Shown here: positions 40,016 to 47,998 of the stretch, in pieces
Layout of the letters: each line of letters starts with the position of its first letter
How positions within the stretch are numbered: the first letter of the stretch is position 1
Origin: Paenibacillus_AA sp045062745
GTDB lineage: Bacteria; Bacillota; Bacilli; Paenibacillales; NBRC-103111
Direction of reading: 5' to 3'
Length of the DNA stretch: 64,000 bases
NCBI RefSeq assembly: GCF_045062745.1
Contig: NZ_JBJGED010000004.1
Location: 62,001 to 126,000, forward strand
Notes under the pieces: generated by a model
Databases searched by the model: none
The model's input: only the letters and a program-made list of their open reading frames with translations
What the model was told of the DNA's origin: nothing
Translations under genes and position numbers: made by a program

Positions 40016-40200
40016 ATTCGATTTAGACCACTTGGAGACGCGGTCCGAAGCGTTTATGGGGATGCAGTTCGATTTTGCCTATTTAGAGCGCATTCTGACG
40101 GGGTTAGGGCTCCAATAAGCCGCTCCAATTCGGACAAATGGAATTAGAACTCGATAGGAGCCAAGCTGCCCTCGAGCAATTCGGTGAAATCGAACTACAG
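40016..40200. repeat. intergenic inverted-repeat element
   Basis: AGTTCGATTT (40066-40075) and AAATCGAACT (40187-40196) are perfect inverted copies. Between them GGGCTCC and GGAGCC form a second nested pair, and other CGATTT copies flank them (AATTCGATTT near 40016). The stretch 39926-40265 has no supported gene. It resembles a dispersed intergenic repeat. Confidence 0.5.
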
Positions 40201-40266
40201 CTCGCAAAGCTCATGAATTCTGGTGTTGCAAGAAAAGCTACCGCTAAAGCACGAATGTACATCCTC

Positions 40267-40297
40267 GAAAGGCTTCGATCAGAAGCTTTTCTTATTT
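40267..40297 (+). terminator. terminator-like hairpin before a regulated promoter
   Basis: GAAAGGCTTC-GATCA-GAAGCTTTTC pairs over 10 bp with one G-U, followed by TTATTT. It insulates the promoter just downstream. Confidence 0.6.
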
Positions 40298-40307
40298 ATG
40301 ATTATTA

Positions 40308-40364
40308 TTGACAACAATATAACCGCCGGTTACAATATAACCAACGGTTAGTAACCAATGGTTA
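40308..40364 (+). promoter_or_regulatory. promoter with three TAACC-N3-GGTTA operators
   Basis: TTGACA (40308-40313), exactly 17 bases, TACAAT (40331-40336): a near-consensus sigma-A promoter. Three 13-base palindromes sit on it: TAACCGCCGGTTA (40320-40332, between -35 and -10), TAACCAACGGTTA (40338-40350) and TAACCAATGGTTA (40352-40364). A TetR-like dimeric repressor is the likely ligand; its gene is not in this window. Confidence 0.8.
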
Positions 40365-40390
40365 ATATTGATGAGGAGTGTGGAAAGCTT

Positions 40391-40963
40391 ATGTTTGCAG
40401 GCCATTTCGGATTGGCGGCGGGAATAAGAGCGAAGGCACCGGAGGTGCCGCTGTGGGCGCTTATGCTGGGTACGCAGTTGTTGGACGTCGTGTTCGTTCC
40501 TCTCTTTGTGTCAGGCGTGGAGACCATTGATGATCAGCATGGAGTCGGATATGGGAAGGCGATTATTCATGCGGACTATACCCATTCTTTACTAGGGGCT
40601 CTGATTCTCGCTTTATTGGCCGGACTGCTGGCAAAGAAGCTATGGGGGAAGAGGGCGAGCTTCATCATGGCAGGCGTTGTCTTCAGCCACTGGATCCTGG
40701 ATCTTGTCGTGCATCGCGCTGACATGCCGGTCTTCCCTGCGAACTGGGGCAATCTGCCCCTGCTGGGTCTGGGCGCTTGGAGATTCGAGGGGTTGTCCGT
40801 CACCATCGAGCTTCTGCTTCTTGTGATCGGCTTCGGGATGTACGCCGGGTCTGCGCTTCGGAGGGCGGGGGCCGCAAGGAGGAAGACGGCGATCGCGTCG
40901 TCCATCGTGCTCGGAGGCGTACTCGGGTTCGCGTTGATTACCGACGTAACCGGTTTATTTTAA
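40391..40963 (+). CDS. polytopic membrane protein of unknown function
   Basis: About 190 residues with five or six helices. It starts MFAGHFGLAAGIRAKAPEVP and contains conserved-looking histidines and acids (ADYTHSLLGALILALLAG; FSHWILDLVVHRADMP). The H-x-x-x-D pattern in FSHWILDLVVHRAD recalls YdjM-type membrane-bound metal-dependent hydrolases, but I would not assign activity. ATG 40391 follows GGAAAG and GAGGAG; the earlier ATG at 40358 lies inside the third operator and cannot be the start. The gene is under an unusually strong and tightly repressed promoter and is followed by a 26-residue membrane protein. Confidence 0.75.
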   Translation: MFAGHFGLAAGIRAKAPEVPLWALMLGTQLLDVVFVPLFVSGVETIDDQHGVGYGKAIIHADYTHSLLGALILALLAGLLAKKLWGKRASFIMAGVVFSHWILDLVVHRADMPVFPANWGNLPLLGLGAWRFEGLSVTIELLLLVIGFGMYAGSALRRAGAARRKTAIASSIVLGGVLGFALITDVTGLF

Positions 40964-40975
40964 GGAGGTAGCGCC

Positions 40976-41056
40976 ATGAGTTTCATCGTCTTTATGCTCT
41001 TATTTACAATCTTGTGCGGGTGGTTGGACGCCCGGGTTTCGGGAAAGGCTAAATAA
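40976..41056 (+). CDS. 26-residue single-helix membrane protein
   Basis: ATG 40976 has a perfect AAGGAGGT whose first bases are the stop codon of the upstream gene, so translation is coupled. The product is one hydrophobic helix, MSFIVFMLLFTILCGWLD, plus a short basic tail ARVSGKAK. Such tiny proteins often modulate or stabilise a partner membrane protein; the upstream gene product is the obvious candidate. Confidence 0.65.
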   Translation: MSFIVFMLLFTILCGWLDARVSGKAK

Positions 41057-41085
41057 CTGAAAAAAAGACTGGCTACGACCTCCAA

Positions 41086-41146
41086 CTTGTCATACAATAA
41101 AATCAGTGGATGCAACCAAGTTTCATTGTATGAAACAAATGACAAG
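41086..41146 (+). promoter_or_regulatory. nested inverted repeats before the methyltransferase gene
   Basis: CTTGTCAT (41086-41093) matches ATGACAAG (41139-41146), and CATACAAT (41091-41098) matches ATTGTATG (41125-41132). The two pairs share CAT, so they are alternative RNA stems or two overlapping operators. TACAAT within may be a -10. Confidence 0.4.
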
Positions 41147-41162
41147 CGGGAGAGTGGTTCTA

Positions 41163-41918
41163 ATGAACAGCAAAGAACGTTTCTCGAACCGGGTCGAGTT
41201 GTATGAGAAGTACCGCCCGAGCTATCCTGTGGCCGCGATCGACCATCTCTACAACACCGTGGGGTTGTCCCCGGGTTGCGAAGTGGCGGATGTCGGAGCC
41301 GGTACCGGCATTTTCTCCAAGCTGCTGCTGGAGCGGGGGAGTCGAGTGACGGCGGTGGAACCGAACAAGGAAATGCGGGAAGCCGCAGAGAAGAACCTCG
41401 GTGGCGAGGGCGGTTTTCGCACCGTCGCAGGGTCGGCCGAAGCGACCGGATTGCCTGACGGCTCCGTCGATTTTATCGTCTGTGCCCAAGCGTTCCACTG
41501 GTTCGATCGTGAGGCGACGCAAGCGGAATTCCGGCGTATTCTGAAGCCTGGCGGCAAGGTCGCCTTGATATGGAATACCCGCCTGACGGAAGGCACTCCG
41601 TTCCGGGAGGACTACGACCGGCTGTTGCACAAGTACGGCACCGATTACCAAGAAGTGAAGCATACGAACATCACCGAAGAGAGCTTGGCCTCCTTCTTCC
41701 GGGCGGGCCGGATCCAAGAAGCCCGGTTCCCGAACCAGCAATGGTTTGATTTCGAAGGGCTAAGCGGGCGGTTGCTGTCGTCCTCCTACTCCCCCATACC
41801 CGGAGATCCGAATTACGAGCCTATGATGAGCGAGCTGCGAAGTTTATTCGACCGCAGCCAGCAGAACGGTGAGATCTCGTTCGACTACGAGACTCAAGTG
41901 TTCTGGGGCGAGGTTTAA
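41163..41918 (+). CDS. class I SAM-dependent methyltransferase
   Basis: About 251 residues with the Rossmann-like methyltransferase fold. Motif I is VADVGAGTGIFSKLL, then VTAVEPNKEM, motif II DFIVCAQAFHWFD and motif III LKPGGKVALIWNT. The AQAFHWFD block is typical of the UbiE/Methyltransf_11 group that includes trans-aconitate-like enzymes. The substrate is unknown. GGGAGAG nine bases before ATG 41163 decides the start; an ATG at 41106 lies within the upstream inverted repeats. It stands alone and is ended by the hairpin at 41934. Confidence 0.88.
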   Translation: MNSKERFSNRVELYEKYRPSYPVAAIDHLYNTVGLSPGCEVADVGAGTGIFSKLLLERGSRVTAVEPNKEMREAAEKNLGGEGGFRTVAGSAEATGLPDGSVDFIVCAQAFHWFDREATQAEFRRILKPGGKVALIWNTRLTEGTPFREDYDRLLHKYGTDYQEVKHTNITEESLASFFRAGRIQEARFPNQQWFDFEGLSGRLLSSSYSPIPGDPNYEPMMSELRSLFDRSQQNGEISFDYETQVFWGEV

Positions 41919-41933
41919 TTGTACATTCACGTT

Positions 41934-41977
41934 TACGAGTGTGAGGGGCCCATCCGTGGTCTTCACACTCGTATTTG
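41934..41977 (+). terminator. terminator of the methyltransferase gene
   Basis: TACGAGTGTGA (41934-41944) and TCACACTCGTA (41963-41973) pair perfectly over 11 bp, followed by TTTG. Confidence 0.75.
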
Positions 41978-42046
41978 CTTTGCGGGGTAACCTTTGAGCC
42001 TAGCCGCGGCACTTCTGTATAATACGGTAGAAAGGAGCGGCAGCGC

Positions 42047-43621
42047 ATGGAGGCGTATATCGAACAGGCGAGGCAAGGAGACCGGCAGGCATTCGAAAAG
42101 ATCGTCACGCATTATTCGGCGATGGCGAAGGCTGTGGCGTACGAAAAGCTGCGCGATGTGCAGCTGACCGAGGATGCCGTCCAGGAAGCGTTCACGGAAG
42201 CGTTCCTGCATTTGCCTCAACTGCGGGCTCCAGCGGCTTTCCCGGGTTGGTTCAAGGCGATCGTGGCGCGGCAATGCTATCGGATCCTGCGCCGCCGACG
42301 GGTGCTCGCCATCCCGTATGACGAAGCTGAGCGAACGGCTGAAGCAGCGCCGGGCGTGGCGGAGGCCTTCGAGCGGCGGGAAGCGGAGCAAGCGATTCAT
42401 GACTCGATCGCAGCGCTAACGGCTAATATGCGGATCGCGGTTCAGTTGTTTTATTTCCAAGGTTACTCGCTGCAAGAGATGTCCCGGTTCCTCGGCGTTT
42501 CGGTGCCGGCGCTGAAGAAACGGCTCTTCGATGCCCGCCTCAAGCTGAAGGGCGCGTTGCCCGTAGCCGACTTGGCGTCCGTATTCCACAATCTGTATGA
42601 AGGAGGACGAAGCATGCTGCATATCGTGAACGGAGATTCGGTCGCGGAGAAGCTGCGGCAAGGCATCGTGCAGGGCGAGATTTTGGTCTGGAGAGAGGTG
42701 TACCCGCACGGGCCCGCATTCGTATCGCCAGAGGCGCAGGAGAATCGTGCGGCACGGGCGCAATATTTGGAACTAACGATAGGCGTCCCGAGCGAGGACT
42801 TTATCCGGATAAGCGCAGCCCAGGAGAAGGTTTTGGAGGGGTTTCGGCAGTATGAGGAGGTCGTGTTATGGTTCGAGCACGATCTGTTCGACCAGACGAT
42901 GCTGAGCCGCTTGCTCCATTGGTTCGCCGGTCAGCCGCCAGCTGCTACGAAGCTGAGCCTTTTGAGCATCGGCGACTATCCGGGCATCGAGCGGTTCCGG
43001 GGGCTGGGCCAACTCACCGTCGGCCAGTTGAAGCCTTTGTCCGGCACGTGGAGGCCGATCGGAGCCCCGGAGCTGGAGCTGGGCCGCGCGCTGTGGCAAG
43101 CCTACGCCTCCGAGGATCCGAGAGGGCTGGAGCGCTTGCTTCATCAAGATACGTCTCCTCTCCCGTTCGCACAGGAAGCATTCCGGGCTCATCTGGCGAG
43201 GTTTCCTTCGACAACGAATGGGCTTGGTCTCGTGGAGCAGACTACGCTGGAGAGGATCCAGGAAGGGGCCGGAACCCCGTTCGAATTGTTCGAGCAGGTA
43301 GGGGATCAGCTCTCGGTATTGGGCATGGGGGACCTGGAGTATTGGCACATTCTCAGGAAAATGTCTCATGGCTCCCATCCGTTGCTCGAGGTCCAGGGTG
43401 TGTCCGCTTTTCCGGCTTACAACGAACCGCCTGCATCCCTTCGCGACTGCACTGTAAGCCTTACAGAGCTCGGGAAACGGGTGTTGAACGGACAAGAGGA
43501 CTGGATCGGGAAGCAAGGCATCGACGAGTGGTATGGCGGGGTGCATCTGCAAGGACATCGGCCTCGATGGCGGTGGAATCGGGTCGAGGGAGCGATCCGA
43601 GAGATCGGGGATGGGGAGTAG
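42047..43621 (+). CDS. ECF-type sigma factor fused to a DUF1835 domain
   Basis: A 524-residue protein in two parts. Residues 1-180 are a sigma-70-family ECF factor: region 2 (YIEQARQGDRQAFEKIVTHY, LTEDAVQEAFTEAFLHLPQL) and region 4 (FYFQGYSLQEMSRFLGVSVP, ALKKRLFDARLKLK). From residue 190, MLHIVNGDSVAEKLRQGIVQ starts a DUF1835 domain (EILVWREVYPHGP) with a DUF3658-like tail. An ideal AAGGAGG lies seven bases before the in-frame ATG 42614 at the domain border, so the DUF1835 part is probably also made alone. Bacillus DUF1835 proteins are normally separate and of unknown function. The short spacer upstream has no anti-sigma gene. Confidence 0.85.
   Translation: MEAYIEQARQGDRQAFEKIVTHYSAMAKAVAYEKLRDVQLTEDAVQEAFTEAFLHLPQLRAPAAFPGWFKAIVARQCYRILRRRRVLAIPYDEAERTAEAAPGVAEAFERREAEQAIHDSIAALTANMRIAVQLFYFQGYSLQEMSRFLGVSVPALKKRLFDARLKLKGALPVADLASVFHNLYEGGRSMLHIVNGDSVAEKLRQGIVQGEILVWREVYPHGPAFVSPEAQENRAARAQYLELTIGVPSEDFIRISAAQEKVLEGFRQYEEVVLWFEHDLFDQTMLSRLLHWFAGQPPAATKLSLLSIGDYPGIERFRGLGQLTVGQLKPLSGTWRPIGAPELELGRALWQAYASEDPRGLERLLHQDTSPLPFAQEAFRAHLARFPSTTNGLGLVEQTTLERIQEGAGTPFELFEQVGDQLSVLGMGDLEYWHILRKMSHGSHPLLEVQGVSAFPAYNEPPASLRDCTVSLTELGKRVLNGQEDWIGKQGIDEWYGGVHLQGHRPRWRWNRVEGAIREIGDGE
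42600..42616 (+). promoter_or_regulatory. internal ribosome-binding site at the DUF1835 border
   Basis: AAGGAGG at 42600-42606, seven bases, then in-frame ATG 42614-42616. It predicts a second, about 335-residue product containing only the DUF1835 part. Confidence 0.65.
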
Positions 43622-43692
43622 CAAGCCCGATGGTTTTCTCCGGCCAATTGTGATAGGATGGAGTCCTATATGGACAGAGGAAGTGAACGCGT

Positions 43693-44049
43693 GTGATCCA
43701 GATTACGATTCCGTCGCCGGATGTGACGATTACGAAGCAAGAGGCCCCGCAGATGAGCCATATTTATGGATTTACGGACTTTCATCTGATTCCCCGGGAC
43801 AAAGGCGGATTTTTCGCTTTTTACAACGAGAAGGACGAGCTGCTGTTCGTAGGGAAGGCGAGGAAGCTGCGGCCGCGGATCAAAAAGCATTTCGAGGACA
43901 CCGTCTCTGACATCAAGGAGCATCGGAACGAAGTGACCAAGATCGAGGTGTATATCAACGAGGATCCGGTGGAGCGGGACATCTACGAAACCTACATCCT
44001 GAATAAAGGCAAGGCCAAGTACAACGTAGACAAAGCGTTTTTCAAGTAA
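43693..44049 (+). CDS. single-domain GIY-YIG nuclease-like protein
   Basis: A 118-residue protein consisting of one GIY-YIG fold: GGFFAFYNEKDELLFVGKAR carries the two beta-strands, KLRPRIKKHFED the conserved Arg helix, and RDIYETYILNKGKAKYN the Glu-Tyr and terminal Asn region. It resembles the N-terminal nuclease of UvrC without the rest and is often labelled a nucleotide-excision-repair endonuclease. The first motif is FFAFYN...FVGK rather than strict GIY-YIG, so catalysis needs testing. GTG start with GAGGAAGTG upstream. Followed by its own terminator. Confidence 0.8.
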   Translation: MIQITIPSPDVTITKQEAPQMSHIYGFTDFHLIPRDKGGFFAFYNEKDELLFVGKARKLRPRIKKHFEDTVSDIKEHRNEVTKIEVYINEDPVERDIYETYILNKGKAKYNVDKAFFK

Positions 44050-44060
44050 ACCCCAGAAGC

Positions 44061-44099
44061 GATGAGCGCGGTCCTGAAGACCCGGCTCGTCGTTTTTTT
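44061..44099 (+). terminator. terminator of the GIY-YIG gene
   Basis: GATGAGC..GGTC pairs with GACC..GCTCGTC (two mismatches inside) around CTGAA, followed by GTTTTTTT. Confidence 0.8.
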
Positions 44100-44110
44100 A
44101 TTCGCCGTAT

Positions 44111-44126
44111 GTGACAAAAACGTCAC
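44111..44126 (+). promoter_or_regulatory. BceR-type box upstream of the ABC transporter genes
   Basis: GTGAC-AAAAAC-GTCAC is a perfect inverted repeat and contains TGACA-N4-CGTCA, one base away from the BceR box TNACA-N4-TGTAA. It lies 115 bases before bceA-type start, with TATA-like sequence downstream. The regulator encoded at 47995-48666 is the likely binder. Confidence 0.6.
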
Positions 44127-44240
44127 TTCGAGTCGCGGTATATCGATGGTTGGAAAGGCTGGAAGTGTCTATAGTAAGGGTATACACCAGAACAGACGCC
44201 TATCATTTGCGTCCGTTCCGGTAAGAGGGAGGGAGCAACG

Positions 44241-44996
44241 ATGCAAGCGATACAACCGGTGATTCAAACGAAAAACTTATCCAAACAATATGGCGCGACG
44301 GCGGTCCTGAAAAATATCGATCTGACGGTCCAGCCGGGGGAATTCACGGCCATCATGGGCCCCTCGGGCTCGGGCAAATCGACGCTGATGAACGTGCTGT
44401 CCACGATCGACAAACTCTCCGGAGGCGAAGTGTGGCTGGAGGGGAAGGCGCTGCTCGACCTGAAGAAAAGCGCGCTGCGGCAATTTCGCCAGGAGCGGGT
44501 CGGCTTTATTTTCCAAGACTACAACTTGCTCGATACGCTGACGGTCAAGGAGAACATCCTCTTGCCCCTCTCGCTACGGGGCTTCAAGGCGGACGAGATG
44601 GAGCGCCGGCTGCAGCCGATCCTGCAGGCTCTGGGCATCGAAGGGATTCTGGCGAAGTACCCGAGCGAGATCTCGGGCGGGCAGAAGCAGCGGGTCGCCT
44701 CGGCCCGGGCGATCATCACGGAGCCGGCGATCGTGTTCGCCGACGAACCGACGGGCGCGCTGGACTCGCGTTCCGCCACGCAGCTGTTGGAGCAGCTCGT
44801 CGGCTTGAATGAGACGTTCGGCACGACGATCCTGATGGTGACGCACGATACGTATGCGGCGAGCTATTGCAAGCGGGTCATCTTCCTGCGCGACGGAGGG
44901 ATCGTGAACGAGATCTATGCCGGCGAGATGGGCCAGAAGGTGTTCTATGACCGGATTCTGGAGACCCAGAGCTTGATGGGGGGCAAGCTGCGATGA
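44241..44996 (+). CDS. BceA-type ABC transporter ATPase
   Basis: A 251-residue ATPase of the MacB/BceA family. Walker A is GPSGSGKST, the signature ISGGQKQRVASARAI, Walker B IVFADEPTGALDS and the switch His in MVTHD. It drives the BceB-type permease encoded next, whose ATG overlaps its stop (ATGA). Bce modules sense and remove peptide antibiotics such as bacitracin that trap lipid-linked wall precursors. GAGGGAGG precedes the ATG. The BceR-like box upstream and the Bce-type kinase/regulator pair convergent with it complete the module. Confidence 0.92.
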   Translation: MQAIQPVIQTKNLSKQYGATAVLKNIDLTVQPGEFTAIMGPSGSGKSTLMNVLSTIDKLSGGEVWLEGKALLDLKKSALRQFRQERVGFIFQDYNLLDTLTVKENILLPLSLRGFKADEMERRLQPILQALGIEGILAKYPSEISGGQKQRVASARAIITEPAIVFADEPTGALDSRSATQLLEQLVGLNETFGTTILMVTHDTYAASYCKRVIFLRDGGIVNEIYAGEMGQKVFYDRILETQSLMGGKLR

Positions 44997-46954
44997 GCCT
45001 GTTAGACCTCACCATCCGGAATGTGAAGCGGAATTTCCGCTTGTATACGATCTATCTGGTCTCGATGATCATCGGCGTCATCATTCAGTTCACGTTCTCG
45101 TCGCTCATGTACAACGAAGACATCATGAACGCCCTGCAGAATCGCCAAAATTTCCAGACAGGTGTCGCCATCGCATCGGTCGTCGTGTATTTGTTCATCA
45201 TTTTCTTCATCCTCTACGCCAATTCGTTCTTCATGCGGCAGCGCAAAAAAGAGTTCGGCATGTACTTGTTGTACGGCCTGAACGAACGCCAGGTCACGCG
45301 GATGGTGTTGTATGAGACACTGATCATCAGTGCGATCGCACTGGCGACGGGGGTGTTGCTCGGAGGCCTGCTGTCCAAGCTGTTCGGTATGGCGCTCATG
45401 AGACTGATGCAGTACGAACAGGTCATCTCGCTTACGTTCCCGATCGAAGCGATCGCATCGACCGCCGGTGTGTTCCTCTTGCTCGCGCTCATTATCAGCG
45501 CCCAAAGCTATGTGATGGTGAACCGGGTGCAGCTGACGGAGCTGTTCCACGCGAAACAAAAGACGGAGAAGCCCGTTCGCGTATCCGCGCTCATGGCGAT
45601 TCTCTCTCTGCTCCTGCTGGTGCTGGCGTTCGGGCTGATCATGTCCGGTTTGGGATCCGCCGTATGGAAGGATTACACGATGTGGGCCATGATCGGGGTC
45701 ACGGTCGGCATTATCGGCGGCACGTACTTGTTTTTCCGCCAGTTCGCCGGGTGGCTGCTTCAGACGATCAGCCGGCGGAGGAAGTATCACGAAGGCAATA
45801 CGGTGCTCTGGACCGCATCCCTGCGGTTCCAGGTCCGAGGGAACACCCTGAACCTGACGTTCATCTCGCTGTTCAGCGCGGCGATCCTGATGCTGATGTG
45901 CTTCATGACGATCAACTACAAGGTGCAGTTCGAAGCGGTGGGCCGGAATTTGCCGAACGATATTGCGTTTCAAACGCAATCCGCCGCCACGAACAGTCAA
46001 ATTGACGACTTGATCCGAAAGTCGGAGCACCCTGCAAAATTTCACCTGACGCATGAATTGTTGAAGGTGGACGCCGTGTCGGACCGGGAGCAGGCATTCG
46101 ACAATCCGGAGTACTACTACCCGGGAGTCCTGCTGGTGTCACAGCAAACTTACAACGAACTGATCGCGCTGAGGGGCGACGACGAGCGCGTGAAGCTGTC
46201 CGGGTCCGAAGCGGTAGCACTGGCGCAAGGCTCGGACTTCCCGAGCGAATTCGCCCCGGGGACGCAGCCTGCGTTCACCGTCAAGTCGGACCGGGAGACG
46301 ACGTTGCAGCTAGTCGAGAAGAAGGACTACGCCTATCTTGGGTGGGGCTCGGATCCGGAGACATCCATGATCAAGAAGCTGGCGGTGCTGGTCGTCTCTG
46401 ACGAGCTGTACCAAAGCTTGCAGGGGCGTGCTCCTAAGGAATCGTTCGAGATCTATGGGATCGAGAACGCGAAGAAGGCGGAGGAGCTGTCGAAGCAAGT
46501 GCATGCGATCGTCACTGCGAAGCCGGACGCGTACTATTCCTCCTTCGCCGACGTGTACTCCAAGCAGATCGAAGGCTCGTCGCTGATGTTGTTCTCGGCG
46601 GGGTTCCTCGCCCTGATCGCGATCTTCGCCCTCGCAAGCGTGATCTACTTCAAGCAGCTGCGCGAAGCGACGGACGAGCGGATGCAATACGCGATCCTGC
46701 GCAAGATGGGCGTCGAGGCCCGTCAGATGAAGAGCGTCATCCGCAAGCAGTTGCTCTTCGTCTTCCTGCCGCCGCTCGTGCTGGGCGTGCTGCACAGCTG
46801 GTTCATCATCAAATATTTCATTCTTGATTCGGTGAAGGATTTCCCGGAGCTCCCGGGGTTGGTTCTGGGCATCGTGGGCGTTTACTTCCTGATCTACCTG
46901 GTGCTCTACGCCTCTTCCACGAATCTGTATTATAAGATCGCGAATCAGAGTTAA
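44993..46954 (+). CDS. BceB-type ABC transporter permease
   Basis: A 653-residue permease with ten helices in the 1+3... FtsX arrangement: start SLLDLTIRNVKRNFRLYTIY, FtsX domain around FILYANSFFMRQRKKEFGMY LLYGLNERQV, and a large extracellular domain of roughly 220 residues (~305-525) between helices 7 and 8, the feature that recognises the peptide-precursor complex and signals to the BceS kinase. The C-terminal FtsX core contains YAILRKMGVEARQMKSVIRK. It forms the exporter/target-protection complex with the preceding ATPase. The length equals typical BceB proteins (~645). Confidence 0.92.
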   Translation: MSLLDLTIRNVKRNFRLYTIYLVSMIIGVIIQFTFSSLMYNEDIMNALQNRQNFQTGVAIASVVVYLFIIFFILYANSFFMRQRKKEFGMYLLYGLNERQVTRMVLYETLIISAIALATGVLLGGLLSKLFGMALMRLMQYEQVISLTFPIEAIASTAGVFLLLALIISAQSYVMVNRVQLTELFHAKQKTEKPVRVSALMAILSLLLLVLAFGLIMSGLGSAVWKDYTMWAMIGVTVGIIGGTYLFFRQFAGWLLQTISRRRKYHEGNTVLWTASLRFQVRGNTLNLTFISLFSAAILMLMCFMTINYKVQFEAVGRNLPNDIAFQTQSAATNSQIDDLIRKSEHPAKFHLTHELLKVDAVSDREQAFDNPEYYYPGVLLVSQQTYNELIALRGDDERVKLSGSEAVALAQGSDFPSEFAPGTQPAFTVKSDRETTLQLVEKKDYAYLGWGSDPETSMIKKLAVLVVSDELYQSLQGRAPKESFEIYGIENAKKAEELSKQVHAIVTAKPDAYYSSFADVYSKQIEGSSLMLFSAGFLALIAIFALASVIYFKQLREATDERMQYAILRKMGVEARQMKSVIRKQLLFVFLPPLVLGVLHSWFIIKYFILDSVKDFPELPGLVLGIVGVYFLIYLVLYASSTNLYYKIANQS

Positions 46955-46961
46955 TAAAGGG

Positions 46962-47016
46962 GAAACGACCAAACGCAGCCGAGGCTGAAACTCGGGTCAA
47001 GGCGTTTGGTCGTTTC
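46962..47016. terminator. bidirectional terminator between bceAB-like and bceRS-like units
   Basis: GAAACGACCAAACGC (46962-46976) and GCGTTTGGTCGTTTC (47002-47016) pair perfectly over 15 bp. It overlaps the stop of the kinase gene. Confidence 0.85.
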
Positions 47017-47998
47017 TTTGCAGCGTGTGGAGATAGGGGTCGTGAATCCTCGGAAAATGCACGACGAATTCCGTATAGCGGCCGACTTCCGATTCGCAAG
47101 TGATATAGTGGCCGAGCTTTTTGGACAGCTCTTGAGCCAAGTACAAGCCCATCCCCGTGGACTTCATGTGCGTGCGCCCGTTCGAGCCTGTGAAGCCCCG
47201 ATTGAAGATCCGGGGCAAGTCCTTCGGCTCCACGCCGATGCCGTTGTCGCGCAGGACCAGCTGCCGTTCCTGCTGGGTGATGCGTGTGGAGATCGAGATC
47301 TCCCCATGATCGTCGGTGTACTTCAAGCTGTTCGTGACCAGCTGGTTGAGAATGAAGTGGAGCCATTTGGCATCGCTCTGCACCGTCATGGACTGTACGT
47401 CCAACTGCATGCGGATTTTTTTGGAGATGAACGTCTTGGAATGGGCCTTGACCACGTCCTTCGCGAGCAGCGCCAAATCGACGTTCACGATCTCGTAATC
47501 CTGATGGAAGCTGTCGAGCTTGGCATAATAGAGCGCCTGGTCCACGTAATGCTCGATGCGCGACAGCTCCTCCTCCAGGCTCTTCGGATCGACCTCGGTC
47601 TGCTGCATGAGACGCAGCACGGCGATCGGGATCTTGACCTCGTGAAACCACGAAACGATGAAGTCATAGTGTTCCCGCTGCTTCGCCTGCACCTCGTTCA
47701 GGGCGCGGATATGCTCCCTCTCCTGCTGCTCCAGGGCGTCCCGGTACGCCTCGGCCTCCAGCGACAGCGGCTCGGAGTCTTCCTCGCGCAAGCTGCGGAT
47801 CGCTTGCAGCGTCCGGATATACCGGTGGAGCAGGAAGGCCGCCAGCCAGAGCACGACCAAAGCCAGCACATAGAAGAACGTCGGCCAGCGCCACGGAAGG
47901 AGCGGATCGGTCGCGAACACGGCGATCGTGAGCAGAAAGGCCACGGTATAGAGGAGCAGGTAGGGACGCTCGTACTGAAGGAATCGCCAAACGTTCAT
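46997..47998 (-). CDS. BceS-type intramembrane-sensing histidine kinase
   Basis: About 333 residues. Two closely spaced helices (LLLYTVAFLLTIAVFA and FFYVLALVVLWLAAFLL) leave almost no extracellular loop, the mark of kinases that read flux through a BceAB transporter instead of binding ligand. The H-box is FIVSWFHEVKIPIAVLRL. The ATPase has NQLVTNSLKYT, LRDNGIGVEPKDLPRIFNRG and GMGLYLAQELSKKLGH. Its ATG overlaps the response-regulator stop (ATGA), and this selects the start at 47998 over the longer frame to 48127. Confidence 0.92.
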   Translation of the reverse strand: MNVWRFLQYERPYLLLYTVAFLLTIAVFATDPLLPWRWPTFFYVLALVVLWLAAFLLHRYIRTLQAIRSLREEDSEPLSLEAEAYRDALEQQEREHIRALNEVQAKQREHYDFIVSWFHEVKIPIAVLRLMQQTEVDPKSLEEELSRIEHYVDQALYYAKLDSFHQDYEIVNVDLALLAKDVVKAHSKTFISKKIRMQLDVQSMTVQSDAKWLHFILNQLVTNSLKYTDDHGEISISTRITQQERQLVLRDNGIGVEPKDLPRIFNRGFTGSNGRTHMKSTGMGLYLAQELSKKLGHYITCESEVGRYTEFVVHFPRIHDPYLHTLQRNDQTP

